Assembly: GCA_016711225.1 (NCBI GenBank)
Contig: JADJTK010000016.1
Location: 62,001 to 126,000, forward strand
From: Opitutaceae bacterium
GTDB taxonomy: Bacteria; Verrucomicrobiota; Verrucomicrobiia; Opitutales; Opitutaceae
DNA length: 64,000 nt
Direction: 5' to 3'
Each line of letters starts with the position of its first letter. Within the stretch, counting starts at the first letter, position 1. Shown here in pieces: positions 49,683 to 58,573 of this stretch. The position numbers were made by a program, and so were the translations under genes. Under the pieces are notes generated by a model. That model was given only the letters and a program-made list of their open reading frames with translations, was not told the origin of the DNA and searched no databases.

Positions 49683-51221
49683 ATGAATACCCGCCTGCTC
49701 CGCTCCGCAATTCTGCTCCTCGGCCTACCGCTCGGCGCCTTCGCCGGCACAGCTACGATCAAAGTCGACCTCGACCGCGTCATCGACGCCGTCGACCCAC
49801 GCATCTACGGCATGTTCATGGAGCCGATCGGCTTCAACCGGCCGGAGCTCAAGTTCAACACGCTCTACGGCCCGCTCTACGACCCCAAGTCCCCGCTGGC
49901 CGACAAGAACGGTTTCCGCACCGACATGCTCGATGCCGCCCGTGAGCTTCAGCTCACGCAGATGCGCTGGCCGGGCGGCAACTTCGTCGCCGGCTACGAT
50001 TGGCGCGACGGCATCGGCCCGAAGGACAAACGCCCGAAGCGTATCGATCTCGCCTGGGGCGTGGTGGAGACCAACCAGGTTGGCACCGATGAGTGGATCG
50101 AGCTCAACAAGCTCATCGGCACCGAGAACGTCCTCTGCATCAACATGGGCACCGGCACCCTCGACGACGCCCGCTACTGGGTCGAGTACTGCAACGCGCC
50201 GGTTGGCACCTACTGGGCCGACAAGCGCGCCGAGAACGGCCATCCCGCCCCCTACGCCATCAAGTACTGGGGCCTTGGCAACGAGGTCGATGGCGAGTCG
50301 TGGATCATGGGTTACAAGAACGCCGAGGACTACGTGAAGTTCGCCCGCGAGGCCGCGAAGGTGATGAGCCACAGCTCCCCCGGCACCAAGCTCGAGTTCA
50401 TCGCCAACGGCCCGTCCAACTACAAGGACAACCTCGACTGGGTCGAGTGGACCTGGACCGTCGTGAAGGGCCTCTACGGCATCGCCGATTACGTTTCCCT
50501 CCACCGCTATTGGGATCCGTCCGACGACTACTACGTGCTCATGGGCCAGCGCGGCATCGACCTCGAGGAGCGCATCGAGATCGTCGCCGGGCAAATCAAG
50601 GCCGTGCACACGATCGAGAAGAAGAAGCCCATGTACATCGCCGTCGACGAATGGGCGCCGCCCTTCCGCAAGGGCCACCTCTCCACGCTCGCGCTCGCGC
50701 AGTACTTCAACGCTTTCATCCGCCACGCCGATACCGTGAAGATGGCCAACTACACACTGCTTACCTCCATCCTCGGCCGCGACCCGAAGACCGACGCCAC
50801 CTACAAGTCGCCGCTCTTCTACACCTTCAAGCTCTTCTCCACCCGCGCCCGCGGCACCGCGCTTTCGCCGACGGTCACCTGCGACACGTTCCGCACCAGC
50901 GACCACTACTCGAAGATCCCGTTCCTCGACGTCTCCGCCGTGTACGACGAGAAGGCCAAGCAGGTCGTGCTCAACGTCGTCAACCGCCACAAGGACGAGG
51001 CCATCACCACCGACATCCGCAGCATCACCGGCACGTTCGCGCCCACCGCGTCGGTGAGCCTCGTGGCTAACGACGACATCACCGACGCGCCCTACACCTA
51101 CGAGGCGCGCGACACCTACCAGCCGAAAGTCGAGCAGATCGCCACGCAGGGCACTTCGCTGCGCTACTCCTTCCCGGCCCATTCGTTTACGCAGATCGTC
51201 GTCGCTGTGGAGCGCCGCTGA
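49683..51221 (+). CDS. GH51 alpha-L-arabinofuranosidase, second copy (512 aa)
   Basis: Signal peptide (RSAILLLGLPLGAFA), then a compact two-domain GH51 without the N-terminal extension of the other copy: IYGMFMEPIGFNRPELKFNT, MRWPGGNFVAGYDWRDGIGP, acid/base Glu in YWGLGNEVDGESW and nucleophile Glu in MYIAVDEWAPPFRKGH. It matches the classical hexameric arabinofuranosidase type apart from being exported. Two different GH51 forms suggest different linkages or chain positions. ATG 49683 chosen for the signal peptide. Confidence 0.93.
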   Translation: MNTRLLRSAILLLGLPLGAFAGTATIKVDLDRVIDAVDPRIYGMFMEPIGFNRPELKFNTLYGPLYDPKSPLADKNGFRTDMLDAARELQLTQMRWPGGNFVAGYDWRDGIGPKDKRPKRIDLAWGVVETNQVGTDEWIELNKLIGTENVLCINMGTGTLDDARYWVEYCNAPVGTYWADKRAENGHPAPYAIKYWGLGNEVDGESWIMGYKNAEDYVKFAREAAKVMSHSSPGTKLEFIANGPSNYKDNLDWVEWTWTVVKGLYGIADYVSLHRYWDPSDDYYVLMGQRGIDLEERIEIVAGQIKAVHTIEKKKPMYIAVDEWAPPFRKGHLSTLALAQYFNAFIRHADTVKMANYTLLTSILGRDPKTDATYKSPLFYTFKLFSTRARGTALSPTVTCDTFRTSDHYSKIPFLDVSAVYDEKAKQVVLNVVNRHKDEAITTDIRSITGTFAPTASVSLVANDDITDAPYTYEARDTYQPKVEQIATQGTSLRYSFPAHSFTQIVVAVERR

Positions 51222-51278
51222 GACGCCCTCTCGCCAACACCCAATCCGCCGCTCGCACCAACCGAGCACCACCGAACC

Positions 51279-53582
51279 ATGCCAACCTTCGAAACTCGCG
51301 ACCGCGCAGTGCGCAGATTCAACTCACTTCCAGTTGACCGCGCCGCGAGGCTGGCCGCGCTCGGGCTTGGCCTGGTCGGCTCGACGCTGTTCGCGCTGCC
51401 CGGCGAACGCGTGGACCTCGGAAGCCTGACCACCGGGTCCACCGTTTCCTTCGTCCGTGGGGCCGAGGGCGAATGGGGACTCGCCATCGAGGGCGCTGGC
51501 ACTCCGGGTTACCGGCAGCCGAAACCCGCACGCATCGAGGTCTATCGAGCGGACGACGATATCCGTCCTTTCGCCACCGGTTATGCGACGATCGAGAAAT
51601 CGGCCGCCGGAAACGAACTCCTCGCCCGCGCGGAGATTCCGTGCGGCGACAAGGTCGTGTTCCAGGTTCAGGATCGGTGGAGCCTGCACGGCGATTTGAC
51701 CACTGTGCATCGGAGCATCGAGGTGAGCGGCAATGCGCCGGGCGGCTTTGAATCGTCGGTCGTCTTCGCCGTCGACCCGTCTGTGGGGTGGGGGGACGTC
51801 AATTGTCTGGCCCCGGGCGCACTGTACGGAGACCCCACTTTCGATGGCGAACGCTCCCCGGGGGGCACGTTGAACCATGCGGCCCGGCGGTTCCTCATGC
51901 GCGAGGATATTCTCCCGGCGCCGTTGTTCGCGCTCTCCTTCAACGGCGGCGCGTCGGTGTCGGTGCTGGATCCGGCTCCGCGTGGCGACTCGACCGTCGC
52001 GGAGACCTCGCTGGCGCAGCCCGTGATGATCGACGCGCGGTTTCAGTTCGGCGCGCTGGGCGCGTGGCAGACGAGCGACGGCCCGGTCGAGTTCGGTTTC
52101 CGGTTTCCCGGTACAACGAGTCTTTACACGGGCGCACCGGACGCACCGCCGCAGCCGCAATGGTTCCGGCGTTATCACCCGATCGCGGAGGGGACGGCGC
52201 ATCGCTATTCCGTGAGTTTCCGCTTCGGGCGAAACGAGTCCTTTCGCGACGTCACGCGCAACTCGTGGCGTTGGGCGTGGGCCACGTTGCATCCCGTCGT
52301 GGCGCTGATCGACGTCGCGCAGATGAGGCGCGTTCTGATCGACCACCTCCAGGCTCAGGCCGCCACCATCGACGGCCGGACCGCCATTCCTTTCGTCCTC
52401 AGCACGGTGACGGATCAGCTCCAGTGGAACTGGACGATGGTGGCGATGGGCTTCGTCGGCAAAAACATTGAGTGCGCGGACCAATTGCTGCGCGAAGGCG
52501 ATCGCGACCCGTCCGGGCGAGGCCAGAAGATGCGCGAGACCGGCCTGGGGATCATCTCCTCCCTGATCGCGGCGCTGCCCACCGTCCCGCTGCAGGGCAC
52601 CGGGTACGATCTCGCTACCGGCAAACCGTGGGATCACGTCTGGGTCGCGCCGTGGTTGCGCAACGCCACCGAGGACATGGCCGTGTTGGTCCGCGCCTAC
52701 CGCCGCGAGCGGGCGCTTGGCCGGGCGCATCCGGAGTGGTTCAACTGGGTCAAGACCTACGTCGACTGGATGATCCTGCAACAGCGCGAGGACGGCTCGT
52801 TTCCGCGTCGGTGGAAAGTTGGATCCAGCGAAGTCGCCGAGGAGACCGGTACTGCGAGCTATTGCCCGGTGCCGCTGCTCGTCATGATGTCCGAAGAAAC
52901 AGGCGACCCGAAATACCGCGAGTCCGCGCTCCGCGCCGCCGAGCATGTCTGGACGAACTGGGGTGCCCGCGGGCTCTTCATCGGCGGGGCCAGCGACAAC
53001 CCGAACATCACCGACAAGGAAGCCGGGATGTTGAGCCTGGAGGCGTTCCTGAGCCTCTACGATTCCACCGGGGACAAGAGATGGCTGGAGCGCGCGCAGG
53101 CGGCTGCTAACTTCGCCGAGAGTTGGATCTGGATCTGGGATCTGCCAATGCCCCTCGACGCCGACGACGCGAACCTGCGCTGGAAAAAGGGGGTGTCGAT
53201 CATCGGCGGCCAAGGCATCACCGCGCTCCACACCGGCAGCATGGACGAGTATCTGGATTGGTCCGTGGCGTCGTATGCGAAGCTCTCCAAACTCACTGGG
53301 GACGCGCACTATCTCGATGTTGCCCGCCTTCTCCTGCACGGCACGAAGTCCATGGTCGCGTTACCGGGCCGCCAATACGATCTGAAGGGGCCCGGCTGGC
53401 AGCAGGAAGGCTTTCGTATGGGACCGGGCGGAGACGGGCGCGGGACCAGCGGCCACCGTTTCTGGCTACCGTGGATTTCCGCGAACCACCTCTACAGCAT
53501 CACGGGACTCGAGGAATATGACCCCGCGCTGTTTCAACTGCTCTCCGGCACAGCGTCGCCCGCGGCCTCCGCCACGAAATGA
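51279..53582 (+). CDS. Secreted probable alpha/alpha-barrel carbohydrate-active protein (767 aa)
   Basis: A hydrophobic stretch at about residues 24-40 (LAALGLGLVGSTLFALPGER) may be a signal, though the preceding 23 residues are long for one. The N-terminal 300 residues are beta-rich. The C-terminal 400 residues show repeated helix pairs with WxxYVDWMILQQREDGSFPR, HVWTNWGARGLFIGGASDNP and SLEAFLSLYDSTGDKRWLER, typical of six- or seven-hairpin (alpha/alpha) glycosidases. No named GH family is recognised. Its place in the operon argues for action on a sugar chain or side group. A candidate new family member. Confidence 0.6.
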   Translation: MPTFETRDRAVRRFNSLPVDRAARLAALGLGLVGSTLFALPGERVDLGSLTTGSTVSFVRGAEGEWGLAIEGAGTPGYRQPKPARIEVYRADDDIRPFATGYATIEKSAAGNELLARAEIPCGDKVVFQVQDRWSLHGDLTTVHRSIEVSGNAPGGFESSVVFAVDPSVGWGDVNCLAPGALYGDPTFDGERSPGGTLNHAARRFLMREDILPAPLFALSFNGGASVSVLDPAPRGDSTVAETSLAQPVMIDARFQFGALGAWQTSDGPVEFGFRFPGTTSLYTGAPDAPPQPQWFRRYHPIAEGTAHRYSVSFRFGRNESFRDVTRNSWRWAWATLHPVVALIDVAQMRRVLIDHLQAQAATIDGRTAIPFVLSTVTDQLQWNWTMVAMGFVGKNIECADQLLREGDRDPSGRGQKMRETGLGIISSLIAALPTVPLQGTGYDLATGKPWDHVWVAPWLRNATEDMAVLVRAYRRERALGRAHPEWFNWVKTYVDWMILQQREDGSFPRRWKVGSSEVAEETGTASYCPVPLLVMMSEETGDPKYRESALRAAEHVWTNWGARGLFIGGASDNPNITDKEAGMLSLEAFLSLYDSTGDKRWLERAQAAANFAESWIWIWDLPMPLDADDANLRWKKGVSIIGGQGITALHTGSMDEYLDWSVASYAKLSKLTGDAHYLDVARLLLHGTKSMVALPGRQYDLKGPGWQQEGFRMGPGGDGRGTSGHRFWLPWISANHLYSITGLEEYDPALFQLLSGTASPAASATK

Positions 53583-53661
53583 CCGCAACCTGCCCTCCTC
53601 TCTCACGTCTCGAAGCCACTGATTCATACCGGCGCTCCTTCGTTTTCAGATTCTGTTTTCA

Positions 53662-53712
53662 CGTAGCGGAACCGCTTCCGGTTCCGGACGGCGCAGAAGC
53701 CGCGCCGCTACG
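53662..53712. repeat. Palindromic intergenic repeat, copy B (inverted)
   Basis: CGTAGCGGAACCGCTTCCGG continuing to AGCCGCGCCGCTACG is close to the reverse complement of 40698-40750. The two copies differ at a few loop positions. It lies between the alpha/alpha-barrel gene and the esterase gene. Confidence 0.75.
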
Positions 53713-53764
53713 CAGGGTTCGGATTCGAAGGTCCGTTGGTATCACTCCCAAGATCCCTCTCCGC

Positions 53765-55318
53765 ATGAAAATTAGCCTCGTCACCCTCCTCACGCTTTTT
53801 GGCGCCGGCTTGTGCCTCGCCCAACAACCGGCCCCCGTCGCCACCGAATACGGCCTCGTCCAGGGCGCCACGGAAAACGACCTCACGGTGTATCGTGGTG
53901 TCCCGTTCGCCTCGCCGCCGGTTGGCGACCTCCGCTGGCGCGCGCCGCAGCCGCACGCGAAATGGGACGGCGTGCGACCTGCCACCGCGTTCGCCGCCGA
54001 TCCTTATCAGGGCGACGGCAAGGGCAACGTGAGTGAGGACTGCCTTTACCTCAACGTGTGGACGCCGGCGAAGTCGGCCGGCGAGAAGCTGCCCGTGCTC
54101 GTGTGGATCTATGGCGGCGGTTTCGCCTTCGGCTCCACTTCCACGCCGACCCACAACGGCGAGTTTCTCGCGCGCAAGGGCGTCGTGCTCGTGACGATCA
54201 ACTACCGCGTCGGCTCGCTCGGCTTCCTCGCGCATCCGGAACTCTCCGCCGAATCGCCGCAGAAGGTCTCCGGTAACTACGGGATCCAGGACCAGATTGC
54301 CGGTCTGCGCTGGGTGCAGCGCAACATCGCGGCCTTCGGCGGCGATCCCGCGAAGGTCACCATCTTCGGCGAGTCCGCCGGCGGCATCTCCGTGAGCATG
54401 CTCTGCGGCTCGCCTGAGGCGAAAGGCCTCTTCCGCGGCGCCATTTCCCAGAGCGGTGGCAACTTCGGTCCCACTCGGCCGACCACTTTCCCCGGCGAGA
54501 ACATGCGCGGCCTCGCCGACGCCGAGAAAGCCGGTCTCGCCTACGCCGCAAAAGCCGGCGTCACCTCCCTCGCCGAACTGCGCAAGCTCACGCCCGACAA
54601 GCTGCCCGGCGGCTGGGGCAACCCGTCCTCCTGGCCGATCGTCGACGGCTGGGTGATCGCCGACGACCAGTTCAAGCTCTACGAGGCCGGCCGCTACAAC
54701 GACGTCGACGTCCTCATCGGCTACAACTCCGACGAAGGCCTCAGCTTCTCCCGCGAGAAGACTCCCGAGGAGTTCGCCGCCAATGTCCGCCTGCGCTACG
54801 GCTCGTTCGCCGACAAGCTGCTCGCCGCGTATCCGACCGCCGGTGATCGTGTCGGCAAGACCGCGCGCGACCTCATGCGCGACGCCGCGTTCGGCTGGCC
54901 GACCTGGAGCTGGGCCCGCCTCCAGGCCCGCACCGGCAAGTCCAAGGTCTTCCTCTACTACTTCGACCAGCACGCCGAGCGTCCCGCCGATTCCCCGGAG
55001 GCCGACCACGGCATGCCGCACGGCGTCGATGTGCCCTACGTCTTCCAGACGCTCGACCGCAACGACCCGAAGCTCACTCCCGGCGACCTCGCGATCTCGG
55101 AGACCGTCTCCACCTACTGGACCAACTTCACCAAGTTCGGCGATCCCAACGGCGCGGGCGTGCCCGCCTGGCCGCGCTTCACCGAGACCAAACCGCAGGT
55201 GATGCACTTCCACAACTCAGCCACTGTTGGCCCGGTGCCGAGCGAGGCTGCGCTTCAGGTGCTTGATACGTACTTCGCTTGGCGCCGCACGCCCGAGGGC
55301 GTTGCCTGGGCGAAGTGA
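53765..55318 (+). CDS. Type-B carboxylesterase (517 aa)
   Basis: Signal peptide (VTLLTLFGAGLCLAQ). The alpha/beta-hydrolase fold has VYRGVPFASPPVGDLRWRAP, the oxyanion segment WIYGGGFAFGSTSTPTHNGE, the nucleophile Ser in FGESAGGISVSMLC, an acidic residue in NSDEGLSFS and the catalytic His region HGMPHGVDVPYVF. Type-B carboxylesterases act on acyl esters; here the likely substrates are acetyl or feruloyl esters of xylan. It ends 2 bp before the next gene. ATG 53765 begins the signal peptide; the ORF upstream of it crosses a repeat. Confidence 0.9.
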   Translation: MKISLVTLLTLFGAGLCLAQQPAPVATEYGLVQGATENDLTVYRGVPFASPPVGDLRWRAPQPHAKWDGVRPATAFAADPYQGDGKGNVSEDCLYLNVWTPAKSAGEKLPVLVWIYGGGFAFGSTSTPTHNGEFLARKGVVLVTINYRVGSLGFLAHPELSAESPQKVSGNYGIQDQIAGLRWVQRNIAAFGGDPAKVTIFGESAGGISVSMLCGSPEAKGLFRGAISQSGGNFGPTRPTTFPGENMRGLADAEKAGLAYAAKAGVTSLAELRKLTPDKLPGGWGNPSSWPIVDGWVIADDQFKLYEAGRYNDVDVLIGYNSDEGLSFSREKTPEEFAANVRLRYGSFADKLLAAYPTAGDRVGKTARDLMRDAAFGWPTWSWARLQARTGKSKVFLYYFDQHAERPADSPEADHGMPHGVDVPYVFQTLDRNDPKLTPGDLAISETVSTYWTNFTKFGDPNGAGVPAWPRFTETKPQVMHFHNSATVGPVPSEAALQVLDTYFAWRRTPEGVAWAK

Positions 55319-55320
55319 CC

Positions 55321-56451
55321 ATGAGCCGTCCCATGCCCCGCCGCTTGTTCGCGCTCCTCCTGTTGGTCGCTCTTTGGCCGGCCGCGCTTTCCGCCCAGAC
55401 TTCGGCCGCTCCTGCGGCCGGGGCCTCTGCGCCGCGCCGACCGACCGGCATCGTGATCGTGAACGAACTCACGAAGCCGGTGCTGGCCCGCGCCCCGGCG
55501 GAGCAGGACTTGGCGGGGTATCTGATGGTCTACTTCAAAGACCAGACCCACTCGGCGTATCTCGCCGTCAGCCGCGACGGTTACGCCTTCACTGACCTCA
55601 ACGGCGGCGATCCGGTCTTCGACGGCGCCGCTCTGGCCGAGCAGAAGGGCGTGCGTGATCCGCACATTTCGCGTGGGCCCGACGGGGCCTTCTATCTCGC
55701 GATGACGGACCTCCACATCTTCGGCAAGCGCGCGGGTTTCCGGGAAACCGAGTGGCAGCGCCCGCAGGAGAGCTACGGCTGGGGCAACAACCGCGCCCTG
55801 GTGCTGATGAAATCGTGGGACCTGATCCACTGGACGCATGCGATCTTCCGCGTGGACACCGCCTTCCCCGAGCTCGGGGACATTGACTGCGCCTGGGCGC
55901 CGGAGACGACTTACGATCCGGTTGCGGGCAAGATGGTCGTCTATTTCACGATCCGCTACGGCAACAAGAACGCCAATATCTACTGGGCCCATGCAGACGT
56001 GGCCTTCACGAAACTCGAGACGACGCCCAAGCTGATCCCGGACATCGGCGGCATCGATGCCGACCTCACGCTCGTGGGGGCGTGGCAGATGTTCTTCGTC
56101 GCCGATGCCAAGATCCGCCACGCCTCGTCCCCTCGGATCACGGATGGCTATACCGCGTTTTCCCAGCGCATCGACCCCGAGACGGTGCCGACCGAGGCGC
56201 CGAACGTCTTCAAGCGTCTCGGCACCTCCACCTATGTGCTCATGTATGACGTCTATGGTGCGCGTCCGAACAACATGGGGTTCAGCGAGACGGAGGATTT
56301 CGTGACCTGGCGCCACCTCGGCCGTTTCAACGAGGGAGCCATGAAGGGCACGAATTTCCAGCGCCCGAAGCACGGCGCCGTGACTCACCTCACGCTGGAC
56401 GAGCTGCGCGCAGTCGCGGAGCACTGGCAGGTGGACCTCAAGCTCGAATGA
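55321..56451 (+). CDS. GH43-like propeller protein (376 aa)
   Basis: Signal peptide (LFALLLLVALWPAALSAQ). A five-bladed propeller with VRDPHISRGPDGAFYLAMTD (first Asp), ELGDIDCAWAPETTYDPVAG and a third region DIGGIDADLTLVGAWQMFFV, where most GH43 enzymes have an EGP motif with the acid Glu. Here that motif is not visible. It could be a divergent GH43 subfamily with the Glu placed elsewhere, or a non-catalytic binder. It starts 2 bp after the esterase gene, so it is translationally coupled. Confidence 0.75.
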   Translation: MSRPMPRRLFALLLLVALWPAALSAQTSAAPAAGASAPRRPTGIVIVNELTKPVLARAPAEQDLAGYLMVYFKDQTHSAYLAVSRDGYAFTDLNGGDPVFDGAALAEQKGVRDPHISRGPDGAFYLAMTDLHIFGKRAGFRETEWQRPQESYGWGNNRALVLMKSWDLIHWTHAIFRVDTAFPELGDIDCAWAPETTYDPVAGKMVVYFTIRYGNKNANIYWAHADVAFTKLETTPKLIPDIGGIDADLTLVGAWQMFFVADAKIRHASSPRITDGYTAFSQRIDPETVPTEAPNVFKRLGTSTYVLMYDVYGARPNNMGFSETEDFVTWRHLGRFNEGAMKGTNFQRPKHGAVTHLTLDELRAVAEHWQVDLKLE

Positions 56452-56515
56452 ACCGGCGCCGAACAGTGTCTCCCTTGTTGTCTTTGCTGAGAAACATTCC
56501 CTAACCACGTATCCG

Positions 56516-58523
56516 ATGTTTTCCACCTTCACTTGGTCCTGTCTTGTGCGCCCAACGGTGGCGCTTCTCTTTTCCTCTGCCGTGCTTCTGCCGACCCGGG
56601 CGGCAGAGGAGTCGCTCACGTCACCCGACGGGCGGATCGTTGTGACCGTCGACGATACGGATGGGCTTCGCTACCGGGTCGCGCTTGATGGCAAACCGGC
56701 GCTCGCGGCCTCGCAACTTGGGCTCGATTTCGAGGGCGGGTTTTCGCTGGGGCGCCGCACCGCCATTGTCGGTTCTTCGCGAGGGGAGCATGACGGCAGG
56801 TGGGAGAACGCCTTCGGCCAGCGCCGCACGGTGCGTGACCACTATCGCGAGCTCACCGTAACGCTGCGCGAGCAGGCTGACGCCCCGTCGCGCTTTAATC
56901 TGATCGTGCGCGCCTACGACGACGGCGTCGCGCTGCGCTATGAAATCCCGGTACAGCCGGGACTGGAGGCCTACGTCGTGACCAACGAGCGCACCGAGTT
57001 CCTCTTCCCCTCCGATCTGACCTGCTGGGCGGGCAACTACTCGGAATGTGCCGAGAACCAGTACCCGGAGAAACGGCTCAGCCAGCTCACGGCTAACGTC
57101 TCCAAGCCGCACGTGCTGCCGTTGCTGGTGAAGTTGAACAACGGCTATGCCGCGATCGCCGAGTCGGACCTGCTCGACTGGGCGGGCATGTTCGTCAGCG
57201 CCGCCGGCCTGAAGGCCGACGGTACCCCTCGGCCCGGCGTGAAGGTCACCCTCGCCGCGCGGAAGGACTGGCACGCGTTGGTCGCCGGTCAGGAGCGTCG
57301 ACTCAGCCCGTGGCGCGTGATCGTGCTTGCGCGACAGGCGAGCGAATTGGTCGGCAATGAGCTTGTTGCCACCCTCGCCACTCCGTCGCAGATCGCCGAT
57401 ACCTCCTGGATCAAGCCGGGCATCACTGCGTGGGATGTGTGGTGGACTGGCACGAATCCAACCCAGCCCGACTTCAAGGGGCTCAACTCCCGCGGCGACA
57501 CCCGCTCGCACAAGGAATACATCGATTTCGCCGCCGAGATGGGGTTCCCGTACCAGCTCATCGACTGGTTCTGGTACGAGCCCATGAACAACCCGAAGGC
57601 CGATCTCACGAAGCCGGCCGCACACGTTGATATTCCCGGGCTCGTCGCCTACGCCCGCGAGCGCAATGTCCGCCTCCTGCTCTGGATCGATTCGCACGAC
57701 CTCGACCGCCAGGGCTTCGACAAGGTGTTCGCCCAGGTTGCCGCAGTGGGGCTTCGCCGGCGTGAAGATCGACTTCATGAACCATGACAGTCAGGAGACC
57801 GTGCGCTGGTATGCCGATGTGCTCGCCGTCGCGGCGCGCTACAAGCTGATGGTCGACCTCCATGGCGCCTACAAGCCGACCGGTCTCGCTCGCACGTGGC
57901 CGAACTTCATCACGCAGGAAGGCGTGCTGGGCAACGAATACAACAAGATCCCGTGGCTCGCCGACTCCTGCACGCCGCGGCACACGATCACGTTGCCGTT
58001 CACGCGCGGTCTGCTTGGGCCGATGGACTTTACCCCGGGCGGCTTTCTCAATCGTACCGCCGCGGACTTCAAGGTCACCCAGCCGGCCCAAGTGGTCGGC
58101 ACCCGCGCCCGGCAACTGGCCGAGACTGTCGTGTACTTCAGTCCGCTGCTCTGCCTCTGCGATAGCCCGGAGAACTATCGTGGCCAGCCCGGCGTGGAGT
58201 TCTTCCGGGGCCTGCCCACCGTTTGGGACGACACCGTGGTGCTCGCCGCCGAAGTAGCCCAGCACGTGGTCATCGCGCGCCGCTCCGGTAAGCGCTGGTA
58301 TCTCGCCGCGATGAACGGTGACGCACCGCTTACCCTTACTGTGCCGCTCGCCTTTCTCGGTGACGGCGATTGGTCCCTTCGCGCCTTCGCCGATACGCCT
58401 GAGTCCGCTGCCGTCCCGACCTCGCTCGCCGAGGCCACCACTGTCGTTCGTTCTGGAGCCACGCTTACGCTCACTCTTGCCCCGGCAGGCGGTTATGCCG
58501 CCGCACTGACGCCGCGGCAGTGA
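56516..58523 (+). pseudogene. GH97 glycoside hydrolase, frameshifted
   Basis: Frame 1 (56516 to about 57745) has a signal peptide, the N-terminal beta-super-sandwich (LTSPDGRIVVTVDDTDGLRY) and the barrel start (WDVWWTGTNPTQPDFKGLNS, then YIDFAAEMGFPYQLIDWFW). Frame 2 (about 57745-58523) continues FAGVKIDFMNHDSQETVRWY, YKLMVDLHGAYKPTGLARTW and the C-terminal strand domain. Removing one G from the GGGG run near 57748 would restore QVAAVGFAGVKIDFM. The KIDFM Asp suggests the retaining alpha-galactosidase type of GH97. Assembly error is likely. Confidence 0.88.
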
Positions 58524-58573
58524 ACGCTGGCTGCATCCGTACTCCCTCAAGAAGGCCTTTGGCTCTTTCAAAC

